This document shows positions 52,502 through 61,135 of a DNA stretch of 64,000 nucleotides, in pieces. The DNA is from Limnothrix sp. CACIAM 69d (GTDB lineage Bacteria; Cyanobacteriota; Cyanobacteriia; CACIAM-69d). Each line of letters starts with the position of its first letter. The first letter of the stretch is position 1. The stretch lies in the NCBI GenBank assembly GCA_001913845.2, contig MKGP02000076.1, forward strand, positions 1-64,000, in the 5' to 3' direction. The translations under genes were made by a program, and so were the position numbers. The notes beneath the pieces were generated by a model, which had not been told where the DNA came from, searched no databases, and saw only the letters and a program-made list of their open reading frames with translations.

Positions 52502-54076
52502 TTAATTTGAGTAATTGGGCTGATTGGGATCAGAAAACGGTAACGGCTCGGCCCGGCCAGCCCCATCTACCCCCAACACCCGTCGCAGGGCTGCCAATTG
52601 GGCATGGGCCTTCGAGAGCGATTCCCACCACTCCCGATCGGGGTCGGAGTCAGCCACAATCCCCGCGCCCACCTGGCCCCAAGCCAGTCGATCACCCAAT
52701 GGCGAATCTCCCGATCGTTCCGTGCGGGGAATCAACAGCGTCCGAATCAGAATATTCAGATCCAAATTACCGCGCACATCCAGGTAACCACAGGAGCCAT
52801 AGAACAAACTACGGCGCACCGGCTCCAGGGCTTCAATGATTTCCATGCAGCGCACCTTCGGACAACCGGTGATTGTGCCGCCGGGGAAAGTCGCCCGAAT
52901 CAGGTCGATCGCCGTGCGATCGGGCGCAAGTTGTCCCACCACGTTGCTCACCAAGTGCATCACGTGGCTGTAGCGCTCCACGGTCAAGAACTCATCTACC
53001 TGTACAGTGCCCCAATCGCAAACCCGCCCCAGATCATTGCGCTCCAAATCCACCAACATGGCATGTTCAGCCCGTTCCTTGGGGTGGTTCAGTAATTCCA
53101 CCTCGTTGGCCAAATCAGCGGGGCGATCGATCCCTCGGGGGCGGGTTCCCGCGATCGGGCGAGTGCTGGCCTGACGATCGCGCAATTGCACCAACCGCTC
53201 CGGTGAACAGCTCACCACCTCACCCCAAGGGGTTTGCCAATAGCTGGCGAAGGGAGAGGGATTAATTTGGCGCAGGGCCTGATAAAGCGTCCAACCGCTG
53301 GCGGGGCAAGGAACCGAAAACCGCAGGGACAAATTAGCCTGGAAAATATCCCCCGCACGGATGTGCTCTTGGGCTTGGCGAACGGCGGCGGTATAGGCGG
53401 CTTGGTCGCTGGTGAATTGGGGGGTGAGGGTGCTGGTTGGTTCGATCGCCCCCGACGATTCCGCCAGCGGGGGTGTTGCGGCAGCTTTGTCTAGTTGGGC
53501 CACGAGCCGATCGAGATCCGCCGCCACCGTCGCCGCCAGCCACAGCCGATCGCCCTCGTGATCCAACACCGCAAAGCAATCTGGCTCATACCAAAAGGCC
53601 ACGGGAAACGGCAACTCATCCGATCGCAATTGGGGCAACTGCTCCACCTCCCAAGCCAGGTCATAGCCCAGCCAACCCAGCCAACCTCCCCGAAACGGCA
53701 ACGCTGGCCCCGGTTCATCCGGAGAAGCATTCAGCCGCTCCGCTGCCCCGCCTTCCGCCAGTCGATCGCCCAACATGGGCAAAATGTCCCCCACTGCCGG
53801 AGTCCAAACCCGCCCCGATCGGGGACGACCCGCACAAATCGAATAGCGAGCTAACTCCTGGGCCGCCGCACACCACCGCTCCGGCGCAGGGGGACTTTCC
53901 AACAAAACTGCAATTTCCCCCCGGGCCAGCTCTTCCGCAAACAAGGCCGCAAACACCGCCGACCCCGAGCGATCGGCCAGCGGGAGCGATCGCCAGTGCC
54001 AGGGAGCCAACGGCCGGGCCGTTAATTTCGCCAAGCCAGAATTCACCGTTGCGATCACTGAAGCCGCCGAATTCAT
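52502..54076 (-). CDS. Anthranilate/aminodeoxychorismate synthase component I
   Basis: A 524-residue chorismate-utilising enzyme (TrpE/PabB family). The catalytic domain has SLRFSVPCP, SCSPERLVQL, PIAGTRPRG, DLERNDLGRVC and GGTITGCPKVRCMEIIEALEP. PIAGT is the TrpE-type form of the motif where many PabB enzymes have a lysine (PIKGT), while TGCPK and the protein's overall build resemble PabB. It could therefore make anthranilate or 4-amino-4-deoxychorismate; sequence alone does not settle this. A partner glutamine amidotransferase is not adjacent. Confidence 0.88.
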   Translation of the reverse strand: MNSAASVIATVNSGLAKLTARPLAPWHWRSLPLADRSGSAVFAALFAEELARGEIAVLLESPPAPERWCAAAQELARYSICAGRPRSGRVWTPAVGDILPMLGDRLAEGGAAERLNASPDEPGPALPFRGGWLGWLGYDLAWEVEQLPQLRSDELPFPVAFWYEPDCFAVLDHEGDRLWLAATVAADLDRLVAQLDKAAATPPLAESSGAIEPTSTLTPQFTSDQAAYTAAVRQAQEHIRAGDIFQANLSLRFSVPCPASGWTLYQALRQINPSPFASYWQTPWGEVVSCSPERLVQLRDRQASTRPIAGTRPRGIDRPADLANEVELLNHPKERAEHAMLVDLERNDLGRVCDWGTVQVDEFLTVERYSHVMHLVSNVVGQLAPDRTAIDLIRATFPGGTITGCPKVRCMEIIEALEPVRRSLFYGSCGYLDVRGNLDLNILIRTLLIPRTERSGDSPLGDRLAWGQVGAGIVADSDPDREWWESLSKAHAQLAALRRVLGVDGAGRAEPLPFSDPNQPNYSN

Positions 54077-54233
54077 TCAGTTGATACCTGTCGATTTTTG
54101 TGGAATCGCTCTATTTTGAAAGACTTTACCGATACTTTTTGGCAATTTTTCGGCTCGCCATTTCCCAGTTTCTGAAATTCTCGGCCCCGATCGCCCCAGA
54201 ATCTGCCCCGATCGGCACTCTCCTGGCCCAAGC

Positions 54234-54270
54234 AAAAACGGAGGATTCCTCCAGGGAAACCCTCCGCTTT
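54234..54270 (-). terminator. Intrinsic terminator for the PEP-CTERM gene
   Basis: On the minus strand AAAGCGGAGG pairs through GCGGAGG/CCTCCG with the downstream strand and is followed by TTTTTGC. It lies 110 bp after the stop of the 54381-55289 gene. The remaining 54077-54380 stretch shows no gene. Confidence 0.8.
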
Positions 54271-54380
54271 GAGTTGGTTAAGCTCACTGAATCAACTCAG
54301 CTAAAACTTCCAAACATGACTCAGCCCAGTCAGCGGGCAAAATTTAGCTATGGATCCGCGATCAACCGTTGAACCGTTCT

Positions 54381-55289
54381 TTAGCCGACTTTCACCGTAG
54401 CCCGTTGCCGACGGGTGGCCACCGCAGCGCCCACAGCCGCCAAACCCAACAGGGAAATCGGTTCCGGCGTGGATGCTTCCTTCTTCGGAGCCAAGTTGCC
54501 GCGCACAGCCATCCCATCGTTCAGGCATTCGGCGAAAACGTGGGCCACAAAATCACCCACCATCCCTTCGCCCCGGGTGAACTTAAAGCCAAATGTCTGG
54601 CGAGTTGCGCCACCCGCATCGCTTTGGACCGGCGTTGCACCACCCAGCGCACCATTCAGGTTGAAGCCCAAAGCCGACAAAGCCGCGCTATCAAGCGCTT
54701 CAAACACTGACCCCACCACCTGTTGTCCTTGGGTAATCACACCCAAGGAAGCGTCTTTGAAGTAGGTCTTGGCTTCCGCATCGGTCAGCTCACCCGCACT
54801 GGGCAAACCACCGCGATCGCTCACATGCTTCGACTGCTCGGCGTAGGAACCGAACCCTTGGTTGCTCTTACCCACGTTTTTGCCTGAAACGGCACTGTAC
54901 AGACCCAAAGGCTTCACCGATGAATCATTGTTGCTGGCAAAGCGCACACCGAACAGACTGCCCTGAGCGTTCAGCAGCGGGTTACCGGTGAAGTTAAAGA
55001 ACAGGTCTCCCCAGGCGATCGAACCGTTGGTGACTCCGCCGGTTGCCATCCCCATCAGCGGCAGGCGGGCATCAATTCCCACATAGATGGTCTCGCCATC
55101 TTGCTTGATCCCCAAACCGTACATCTCAAACAGGCCGCCGACGTTGCCGTTGCTCACGCCATCTTTAAAGGAGTCAATCCCATAATTCCAGCCGTTATAG
55201 ACCGTGCCTGCGTTGGCTGCTTGTAGTCCCATTCCGAAAGTGCAGAGGGTGGCAGTGGCAACACCGGCAAAGATTTGCTGAATTTTCAT
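54381..55289 (-). CDS. PEP-CTERM surface protein (first of a tandem pair)
   Basis: A 302-residue exported protein. A signal peptide (about 1-27, ending AANA) precedes a mature part opening GTVYNGWNYGIDSFKDG. The C-terminus has the PEP-CTERM sorting signal: TPEP, a hydrophobic stretch (ISLLGLAAVGAAVA) and basic TRRQR. Exosortase would cut near PEP and anchor the protein at the surface, often with exopolysaccharide. The body has a pattern shared by cyanobacterial exosortase-dependent families; function is unknown. ATG 55289 (MKIQQIF) is chosen. The next gene encodes a close paralogue. Confidence 0.88.
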   Translation of the reverse strand: MKIQQIFAGVATATLCTFGMGLQAANAGTVYNGWNYGIDSFKDGVSNGNVGGLFEMYGLGIKQDGETIYVGIDARLPLMGMATGGVTNGSIAWGDLFFNFTGNPLLNAQGSLFGVRFASNNDSSVKPLGLYSAVSGKNVGKSNQGFGSYAEQSKHVSDRGGLPSAGELTDAEAKTYFKDASLGVITQGQQVVGSVFEALDSAALSALGFNLNGALGGATPVQSDAGGATRQTFGFKFTRGEGMVGDFVAHVFAECLNDGMAVRGNLAPKKEASTPEPISLLGLAAVGAAVATRRQRATVKVG

Positions 55290-55732
55290 GGTCTTTAACG
55301 CTCCCAAAAGACGTTGTAGTGGAGTGAAATACGGTTAATCATCCTGCTCAATCGAATTTTGAGCCTGCTTTTTCTGGTTGGATGGTCAACATCGGATGTG
55401 CTTGTTACGTTCATTAAAGTCATAACTTCCGGAAAAGATTTTAAAGATTCTGTGAATTCAACTTTTACTTAATGAAGCTGTGATGAAAAGTTCCGTTTAG
55501 CGATCGGACAGTTCCTCAATTCCTTGCGAGATCAAAATTTTAATGATTTTTCAAGAACGCCAAATTCTCAGCTCAAAGCAACTGGGGCGATGAGCTGGCT
55601 TCTGGGAAACTGCCGCTCGATCGCCCCGGGTTGATGGATTGCTGAATTTCGTCGGGTGTGGCTCAGGCGAAAACTAAGCCAAGGTTGCCAAGATCAGCCC
55701 ATTAGATTAGCCCTTTCGACCAGTCAGTTCAA
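55290..55732. other. Intergenic region between PEP-CTERM paralogues
   Basis: 443 bp holding the promoter of the 54381-55289 gene and the 3' end of its paralogue. No hairpin with a T-run is evident after the 55733 stop. The half near 55300-55560 is AT-rich. Confidence 0.45.
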
Positions 55733-56632
55733 TTAACCAACCTTAGCCGCACGGTAGCGACGAGTGGCCACCGCAGCACCCACAGCCGCCAGGCCCAACA
55801 GGGAAACGGGTTCCGGCGTGGGTTCCGGCTTCGGAGCCAAGTTGCCCCGCACAGCCATCCCATCGTTCAAACATTCTGCGAAGACGTGGGCCACAAAGTC
55901 ACCCACCATCCCTTCGCCCCGGGTGAACTTAAAGCCAAAAGTTTGCCGTGTTGCACCGTTGGCATTGCTTTCCGGGGGCTTGGCACCATTCAATGCGCCA
56001 TTCAGGTTAAAGCCCAAGGCCGACAGGGTGGCGCTGTCGAGGGATTCAAACACCGATTCCACCACCTGTTGTCCTTTGTTGATCACGTTCAGCGATGCAT
56101 CTTTGAAATAAACCTTGGCTTCCGCGTCGGTCAGTTCGCCCATGCCAGCGATGCCCTTGGCACCGGTCACATATTTCGACTGATCGGCATAGGATGCAAA
56201 CCCACGGTTTTGGCTGGCAACGTTCTTGCCGCTGACTTGGCTATAGAGGCCCAAGGGTTTCACGGCTGAATCATTGGTGCTGGCGAAGCGAACGCCGAAC
56301 AAATTTCCTTGGGCGTTCAGGAGCGGGTTGCCACTGAAGTTAAAGAACATGTCGCCCCAGGTGATGGACTTGTTGAGCGCACCATTATCGAGCTGACCGG
56401 TAATCGGTAACCGTGCATCGATGCCGACGTAGATGGTTTCGCCGTCTTGCTTAATCCCGAAGCCATACATTTCAAACATCCCACCCAGAGAGCCGCTCAC
56501 GCCGTCTTTGAAGGAATCAATGCCGTAATTCCAGCCGTTGTAAACCGTGCCTGCGTTGGCTGCTTGCAAACCAACGCCCAGGGTGCAGAGGGTGGCGGTT
56601 GCGATGCTGGCTAAAAGTTGTTGAGGTTTCAT
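55733..56632 (-). CDS. PEP-CTERM surface protein (second of a tandem pair)
   Basis: A 299-residue paralogue of the 54381-55289 product, very similar throughout: signal peptide, GTVYNGWNYGIDSFKDG opening, EMYGFGIKQDGETIYVGIDAR, TFGFKFTRGEGMVGDFVAHVF, and a PEPVSLLGLAAVGAAVATRR-type sorting end. The differences lie mainly in the middle and in the linker before PEP (KPEPT here, KKEAST in the other). The pair arose by tandem duplication. Confidence 0.88.
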   Translation of the reverse strand: MKPQQLLASIATATLCTLGVGLQAANAGTVYNGWNYGIDSFKDGVSGSLGGMFEMYGFGIKQDGETIYVGIDARLPITGQLDNGALNKSITWGDMFFNFSGNPLLNAQGNLFGVRFASTNDSAVKPLGLYSQVSGKNVASQNRGFASYADQSKYVTGAKGIAGMGELTDAEAKVYFKDASLNVINKGQQVVESVFESLDSATLSALGFNLNGALNGAKPPESNANGATRQTFGFKFTRGEGMVGDFVAHVFAECLNDGMAVRGNLAPKPEPTPEPVSLLGLAAVGAAVATRRYRAAKVG

Positions 56633-57326
56633 GGGGTCTCACTCCTAAGAAGCGGTTGATGAAACGGTATCGATTTATTGAGATTGCACCCTGGTTACTG
56701 GCTGGGTAACTTTTTCATCAATCTAGTTTTATTAAAGAGGTAATCCCTTGGTTTGACGTTGAAGATTAAATGAATTGCGGCTGTCCTTGATGAAGCTGCG
56801 ATAAAAACTTGCAAACCCTTAAAGAACAAGAGGTTGGGCAATGTTACGCCAAGTTATTAAAGATTTGAAGAAGCAATGTAAAAAATGCGACCTCTTCTGA
56901 AGAAGCTAAGGTTGAGATGACCCTGGAATGATTCGTTTAATGGTGATGGATAGACGTTAAAGGGTCTTGTTGCAATAAATTACTGATATGGAATTAATGA
57001 AACTACTGTGATAAATGATGAAAATTAGTCTGAGAATTAGTCAATAACTAAGATTATTACGCTAGCGAAGATTATTGCTCTAAATTGCAATGATCTTCCT
57101 AGGATAATTTTAAGCTTTTAAAGGAAATTATTCTTGGAGTGACTCAAAATTCCTATTGCATCATTCTTGCAAGTTGCTGAATGGAAAAATCGACTAGATT
57201 TCATTAAATTTCATTAAATTTAAATAGCTTTTGCCGGATGTGGAGACTGGAGATAGAAAAATCGTGGTTTTGTCTTGACGCTGGGGACTGGAATCTCGGT
57301 ATTTTAAGCTCGACGCGATCGAAGGG
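56633..57326. other. AT-rich intergenic region before csaB
   Basis: 694 bp, AT-rich, between divergent genes. TTTCATTAAA is repeated near 57198-57222. No gene, mobile-element end or clear operator was seen. Confidence 0.45.
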
Positions 57327-58445
57327 ATGGGGTCTGTGCAGCGAGTTGTTTTATGTGGCTATTACGGTCAAGGGAATGGGGGCGATGAGGCCTTGTTGGC
57401 GACGCTGTTGCAATTGCTGCCGATCGGGGTGGAGCCGCTGGTGCTGTCGGGGAACCCTGCGGAAACCCGCGATCGCTATGGGGTGATGGCAGTGGATCGG
57501 ATGGATCGATCGGCCCTTTGGGGTGCGTTGCGATCGAGTCGGGCGCTGGTTTGGGGCGGTGGCAGCCTGATGCAAGATGCCACCAGTTGGGCTAGCCCGC
57601 TCTATTACGCAGGGTTGATGGGGGCGGCGCGTCAGTGGGGCCTGCGGCGGGTGGCTTGGGCCCAGGGAATTGGCCCGTTGCGGCGCGGGTGGGTGCGGGG
57701 AATTGCGCGATCGACCTTTCGGGCCTGCGATGGGGTGACGGTGCGCGATCGGGAGTCGGCCCAGTTGCTCAAAACCTGGCAAGTCAAGGGATTTGAATTA
57801 GCCCCGGATCCGGTTTGGGCCTTGGCCGGGGTGCCGGTGTCGGAGGTTGCGCCGGGCCCCAAGGTGGCGGTGGCCCTGCGATCTCACCCCAGCCTCACGC
57901 CCGATCGCTTGGAAAAATTAGCCATGGCGCTCGATCGCTTCCAAAGCCAAACCGGTGCTCTGATTGTGTTTGTGCCCTTCCAGCCGATCGCCGATGGCGC
58001 AATTGCCCAGCGCCTGGCCCAACATCTCGGGCCCGATCGATCGCGCATTGTTAGCTACAGCGATCCCCGACAACTGAAGGGCCTATTTCGGCAAATGACC
58101 CTCACGATCGGGATGCGGCTCCATGCCCTGATCATGGCGGCGGCGGAGGGGTCTCGCTGTTGGGGTCTCAGCTATGACCCCAAGGTACGGGTGTTGCTGG
58201 AGTCGGTGGGTGCGCCGGGGTGGACGCTCTGCAACGAATCGATCGATGGCATTGAAGTGAACACGAAAGTTGGCGCAACACTGCCAGCGCCCCTTGCATC
58301 CTTGCCGACGAATCCCGAAGCGATCGCCGCTGCTTGGCTGACGGCCTATGAACAACCCAACCCGATCGCCCCGGCCCAGGTGGCTCAGTTGTGCGATCGG
58401 GCCCAACTGCACGGGCTAATGTTGGCCCGTGTTCTACGCGATTAG
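57327..58445 (+). CDS. csaB: Polysaccharide pyruvyl transferase CsaB
   Basis: A 372-residue cytoplasmic enzyme that adds pyruvate ketals to cell-wall polysaccharide, the modification recognised by SLH-domain surface proteins. Motifs: VLCGYYGQGNGGDEALLATLL near the start, ALVWGGGSLMQD, WAQGIGPLRRG, VRDRESAQLL and TIGMRLHALIMAA. It starts at ATG 57327. Its place beside the PEP-CTERM surface proteins fits a shared cell-surface theme, but there is no direct evidence that they work together. Confidence 0.92.
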   Translation: MGSVQRVVLCGYYGQGNGGDEALLATLLQLLPIGVEPLVLSGNPAETRDRYGVMAVDRMDRSALWGALRSSRALVWGGGSLMQDATSWASPLYYAGLMGAARQWGLRRVAWAQGIGPLRRGWVRGIARSTFRACDGVTVRDRESAQLLKTWQVKGFELAPDPVWALAGVPVSEVAPGPKVAVALRSHPSLTPDRLEKLAMALDRFQSQTGALIVFVPFQPIADGAIAQRLAQHLGPDRSRIVSYSDPRQLKGLFRQMTLTIGMRLHALIMAAAEGSRCWGLSYDPKVRVLLESVGAPGWTLCNESIDGIEVNTKVGATLPAPLASLPTNPEAIAAAWLTAYEQPNPIAPAQVAQLCDRAQLHGLMLARVLRD

Positions 58446-58666
58446 TTAATGTCTGAAATGACATTGGCTCATCACAACGGTGGGTTGAGGAAGGCAGGAT
58501 TGGAAAATTGCCGCAAGATGCGGGGAGAACTCAGCAGGGCCAAGCAGCTCCCTGAGTTCAAACAAACTCTCGAAAACCGAATGAAACGCCGAAAAAAACC
58601 GAGAGAACCCTGTCTGTCTGGAAAGCTCAATCTGAAAGGCCCAACCTAACCTCATTGAGGCCCGCT

Positions 58667-59032
58667 TCAGGATTCAGGTTCCAGGCCCAAGATGCCAAAG
58701 AGGCTGTGCAAGCCGCTGGAGGCGATCGCCAGGACGATCGAACCAATCAGGGCGGGAATGAAGCCCTCGATCGCAAAACCAGTGGGGCTGAAATAGGCCA
58801 CCAGCATCAGGCAAAAGGCATTAATCACCAAGGAAAAGAGGCCCAAGGACAGAATGTTCAGCGGCAAGGTGAACAAGAACAGAATGGGGCGCACCGTAGC
58901 GTTAATTAGCCCAAAAATCAGAGCGGCGATCGCGGCGGTGGTCCAGCCTGCCAAATGAATGCCGGGGACGAGTTGCGCCGTCAGGGCCAGGGCCAGGGCC
59001 GAAATGATCCAAGTGATGATGAAGCGTTGCAT
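58667..59032 (-). CDS. Phage-holin-family (DUF360-like) membrane protein
   Basis: A 121-residue protein of four membrane helices. It opens MQRFIITWIISALALALTAQ and has the motif FGLINATVRPILFLFTLPLNILSLGLF, shared by the holin superfamily IV / YvlD-like group found in many bacteria without prophages. The function in cyanobacteria is unknown and there is no phage context here. Confidence 0.88.
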   Translation of the reverse strand: MQRFIITWIISALALALTAQLVPGIHLAGWTTAAIAALIFGLINATVRPILFLFTLPLNILSLGLFSLVINAFCLMLVAYFSPTGFAIEGFIPALIGSIVLAIASSGLHSLFGILGLEPES

Positions 59033-59226
59033 GATGTGAGTTCTAACTCCTCTGCGGTCTCCGGGGCGACCCTGAGCGAGGCCATGGCAGCACTGGCGGG
59101 GCGATCGGGGCCGGCCGTTTGTGCTTCCATCCTAGTGGCTTGGTTGGGGTTGGCGAGCGTTGGGATTGGTCGCAAAGACCGCTAATCTGATAGGGAGAAT
59201 CCCGCCATAGGCAGGGCCTGGAAGCC

Positions 59227-59871
59227 ATGATTGTTCAGAATAAATTTTCGATCGGCCAGTCGATCGCCCGGTTGGTTCCCGTTGGGCTGCGTGCCAAAAT
59301 CGGCAATGCCTCAGGTTCCCCAGCGGCGACCCAACCGGCAGGTCGGGGGCAATTGGGCGGGCGGGGTCTGGGCCTGTGGGCGATGGTATTACTGATCGGG
59401 ACTTGGGTGATAGGCTTAGCGATCGCCCCGTCCGCGGCCTGGGCCCAGTTCAAGGAATATGCGCCGCCCGTGTCCTACAGCAATGCGGAATTGTCTGGGC
59501 AAGATTTTTCCAATCAACGGTTGCAATCGGCGGAATTTTCCAACGCCAACCTAACGGATGTGACCTTTGAAAATACGGAAATGCCCGGCGCATCCTTTAG
59601 TGGATCCTTCCTCAAAGACACAAATCTGCATGGAGCCGATTTAACCAATGCATTCATGGACTCCGTGAAGTTCATTGGCACCGATCTGAGCGATGCCATT
59701 TTGGTTGAGGCCATTTTGTTGGGATCCAGCTTTCAGGATGTGAACATTCAGGGGGCCGATTTTGAGCTAGCCCTTTTGGATGGGGCCCAGGTCAAACAGC
59801 TCTGTGCGATCGCCCGGGGGACGAATCCGCGCACGGGCATCGACACCAAAGAATCGCTCGGCTGTCCTTAA
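59227..59871 (+). CDS. Exported pentapeptide-repeat protein
   Basis: A 214-residue protein. A long N-terminal region includes a hydrophobic segment (MVLLIGTWVIGLAIAP) ending SAAWA, a likely signal-peptidase site before QFKEYAPPVSY. The mature part (about 80-185) is a run of pentapeptide repeats, A(D/N)LxX type, e.g. SNANLTDVTF, HGADLTNAFM, QGADFELALL, forming a right-handed beta helix. The C-terminus has two cysteines (LCAIARG and LGCP). Similar small repeat proteins occur in the thylakoid lumen. Function is unknown. Confidence 0.87.
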   Translation: MIVQNKFSIGQSIARLVPVGLRAKIGNASGSPAATQPAGRGQLGGRGLGLWAMVLLIGTWVIGLAIAPSAAWAQFKEYAPPVSYSNAELSGQDFSNQRLQSAEFSNANLTDVTFENTEMPGASFSGSFLKDTNLHGADLTNAFMDSVKFIGTDLSDAILVEAILLGSSFQDVNIQGADFELALLDGAQVKQLCAIARGTNPRTGIDTKESLGCP

Positions 59872-59920
59872 GGGATTGCTGAAGCGCCGATTGAGATATG
59901 TTCCTTTGGGAGTAAGAAAA

Positions 59921-61126
59921 ATGACCCTCGTAGAGGTTGCAGCGGCGGCGGAACCCATCCAGCGGCCGGTGCGGACAATTGGTGTGATTGGCGGTGGCCA
60001 ATTGGCTTGGATGATGGCGGAGGCGGCCCCAAAGTTGGGTTTGTCGCTGGTGGTGCAAACTCCAAAATTGGATGACCCGGCGGTGGCGCGGGTGGGATCG
60101 GCGGCGGTGGTGCAAGGGGCGGTGGGAGATGCGGCCGTGACGCGCCAATTGCTCGATCGGGTGGATTTGGTCACCTTTGAAAATGAGTTTGTGGATTTGG
60201 CGGCGTTGGGGGAATTAGCCCGATCGGGAGCCTGTTTTCGCCCCAGCCTCAAAAGCTTGGAACCCTTGCTGGATAAGTATGATCAGCGCTGTTTTTTGCA
60301 GCAAATTGGCTTGCCGGTTCCGGCCTTTGCGGCCATTACCGATCGGGCGCAGGCGATGCAGATTGATCGTTGGGAAAACGGTCAGCCCTTAACCTTTCCG
60401 GCCGTGCTGAAAACCCGTCGCCATGGTTATGACGGCCAAGGCACTCGGGTGGTGGCCGATCGGGCAGAACTGCTGGCGGTTGGGGATCAGTGGCGATGGC
60501 AGCCGTTGATTTTGGAGGCCTTTGTGCCCTTTGAGCGAGAATTGGCGGCCGTTGCGGCCCGATCGGTCACGGGTGAGGTGGCCATTTACCCGATCGTGGA
60601 AACCCAGCAGGTGAACCAGGTTTGTCGGCGGGTAATTGCGCCGGCCCCCATTCCGCCAACCGTGGTCACCCACTGCCAAGACATTGCCCAGCGCCTGTTG
60701 TCGCAAATTGGGGCGATCGGGATTTTTGGAATTGAGCTGTTTGTGACCGCCGAGGGTCAGGTGTCGGTGAATGAAGTGGCTCCCCGCACGCACAATTCCG
60801 GCCACTTCTCGATCGATGCCTGTCACACCTCCCAATTCGAGCAGCATTTGCGGGCCGTGGCAGGGTTGCCCCTTGGGCCGGTGGATTTGCACTGTGCCTG
60901 TGCGGCGATGGTGAATTTGTTGGGCTTTGAGGTGGCCACCAGTGACTATCAGGAGCAGCGCGATCGCTTGGCCGCGGTTCCTCGCAGCCGAGTGCATTGG
61001 TATGGCAAAACCAGCGCCACCCCGGGCCGCAAGCTTGGCCATGTGACCGTGTTGGCGGATAACTTCGCGGAATTGCAACGGGCGATCGATCGCCTGGAAT
61101 CGATTTGGTATGGATTAGACCCTTAA
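59921..61126 (+). CDS. purK: N5-carboxyaminoimidazole ribonucleotide synthase PurK
   Basis: A 401-residue ATP-grasp enzyme of purine synthesis that makes N5-CAIR from AIR, ATP and bicarbonate. Motifs: IGVIGGGQLAWMMAEAA at the N-terminus, DKYDQRCFLQQIGLPVP, VLKTRRHGYDGQGT and the ATP-grasp end NEVAPRTHNSGHFSIDACHTSQFEQHLRA (described by its NEVAPRTHNSGH core). ATG 59921 is chosen; the frame runs further upstream inside the preceding gene but without homology. It lies 49 bp after the pentapeptide gene. Confidence 0.95.
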   Translation: MTLVEVAAAAEPIQRPVRTIGVIGGGQLAWMMAEAAPKLGLSLVVQTPKLDDPAVARVGSAAVVQGAVGDAAVTRQLLDRVDLVTFENEFVDLAALGELARSGACFRPSLKSLEPLLDKYDQRCFLQQIGLPVPAFAAITDRAQAMQIDRWENGQPLTFPAVLKTRRHGYDGQGTRVVADRAELLAVGDQWRWQPLILEAFVPFERELAAVAARSVTGEVAIYPIVETQQVNQVCRRVIAPAPIPPTVVTHCQDIAQRLLSQIGAIGIFGIELFVTAEGQVSVNEVAPRTHNSGHFSIDACHTSQFEQHLRAVAGLPLGPVDLHCACAAMVNLLGFEVATSDYQEQRDRLAAVPRSRVHWYGKTSATPGRKLGHVTVLADNFAELQRAIDRLESIWYGLDP

Positions 61127-61135
61127 GCAGCTCGC

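Noticed and set aside
58449-58649. 66-codon frame after csaB
   Set aside because: Basic low-information sequence; an equally long frame exists on the other strand; no ribosome site or motif.
58667-59032. Prophage signal from the holin-family protein
   Set aside because: This four-helix family is common in chromosomes without phage; no other phage genes are nearby.
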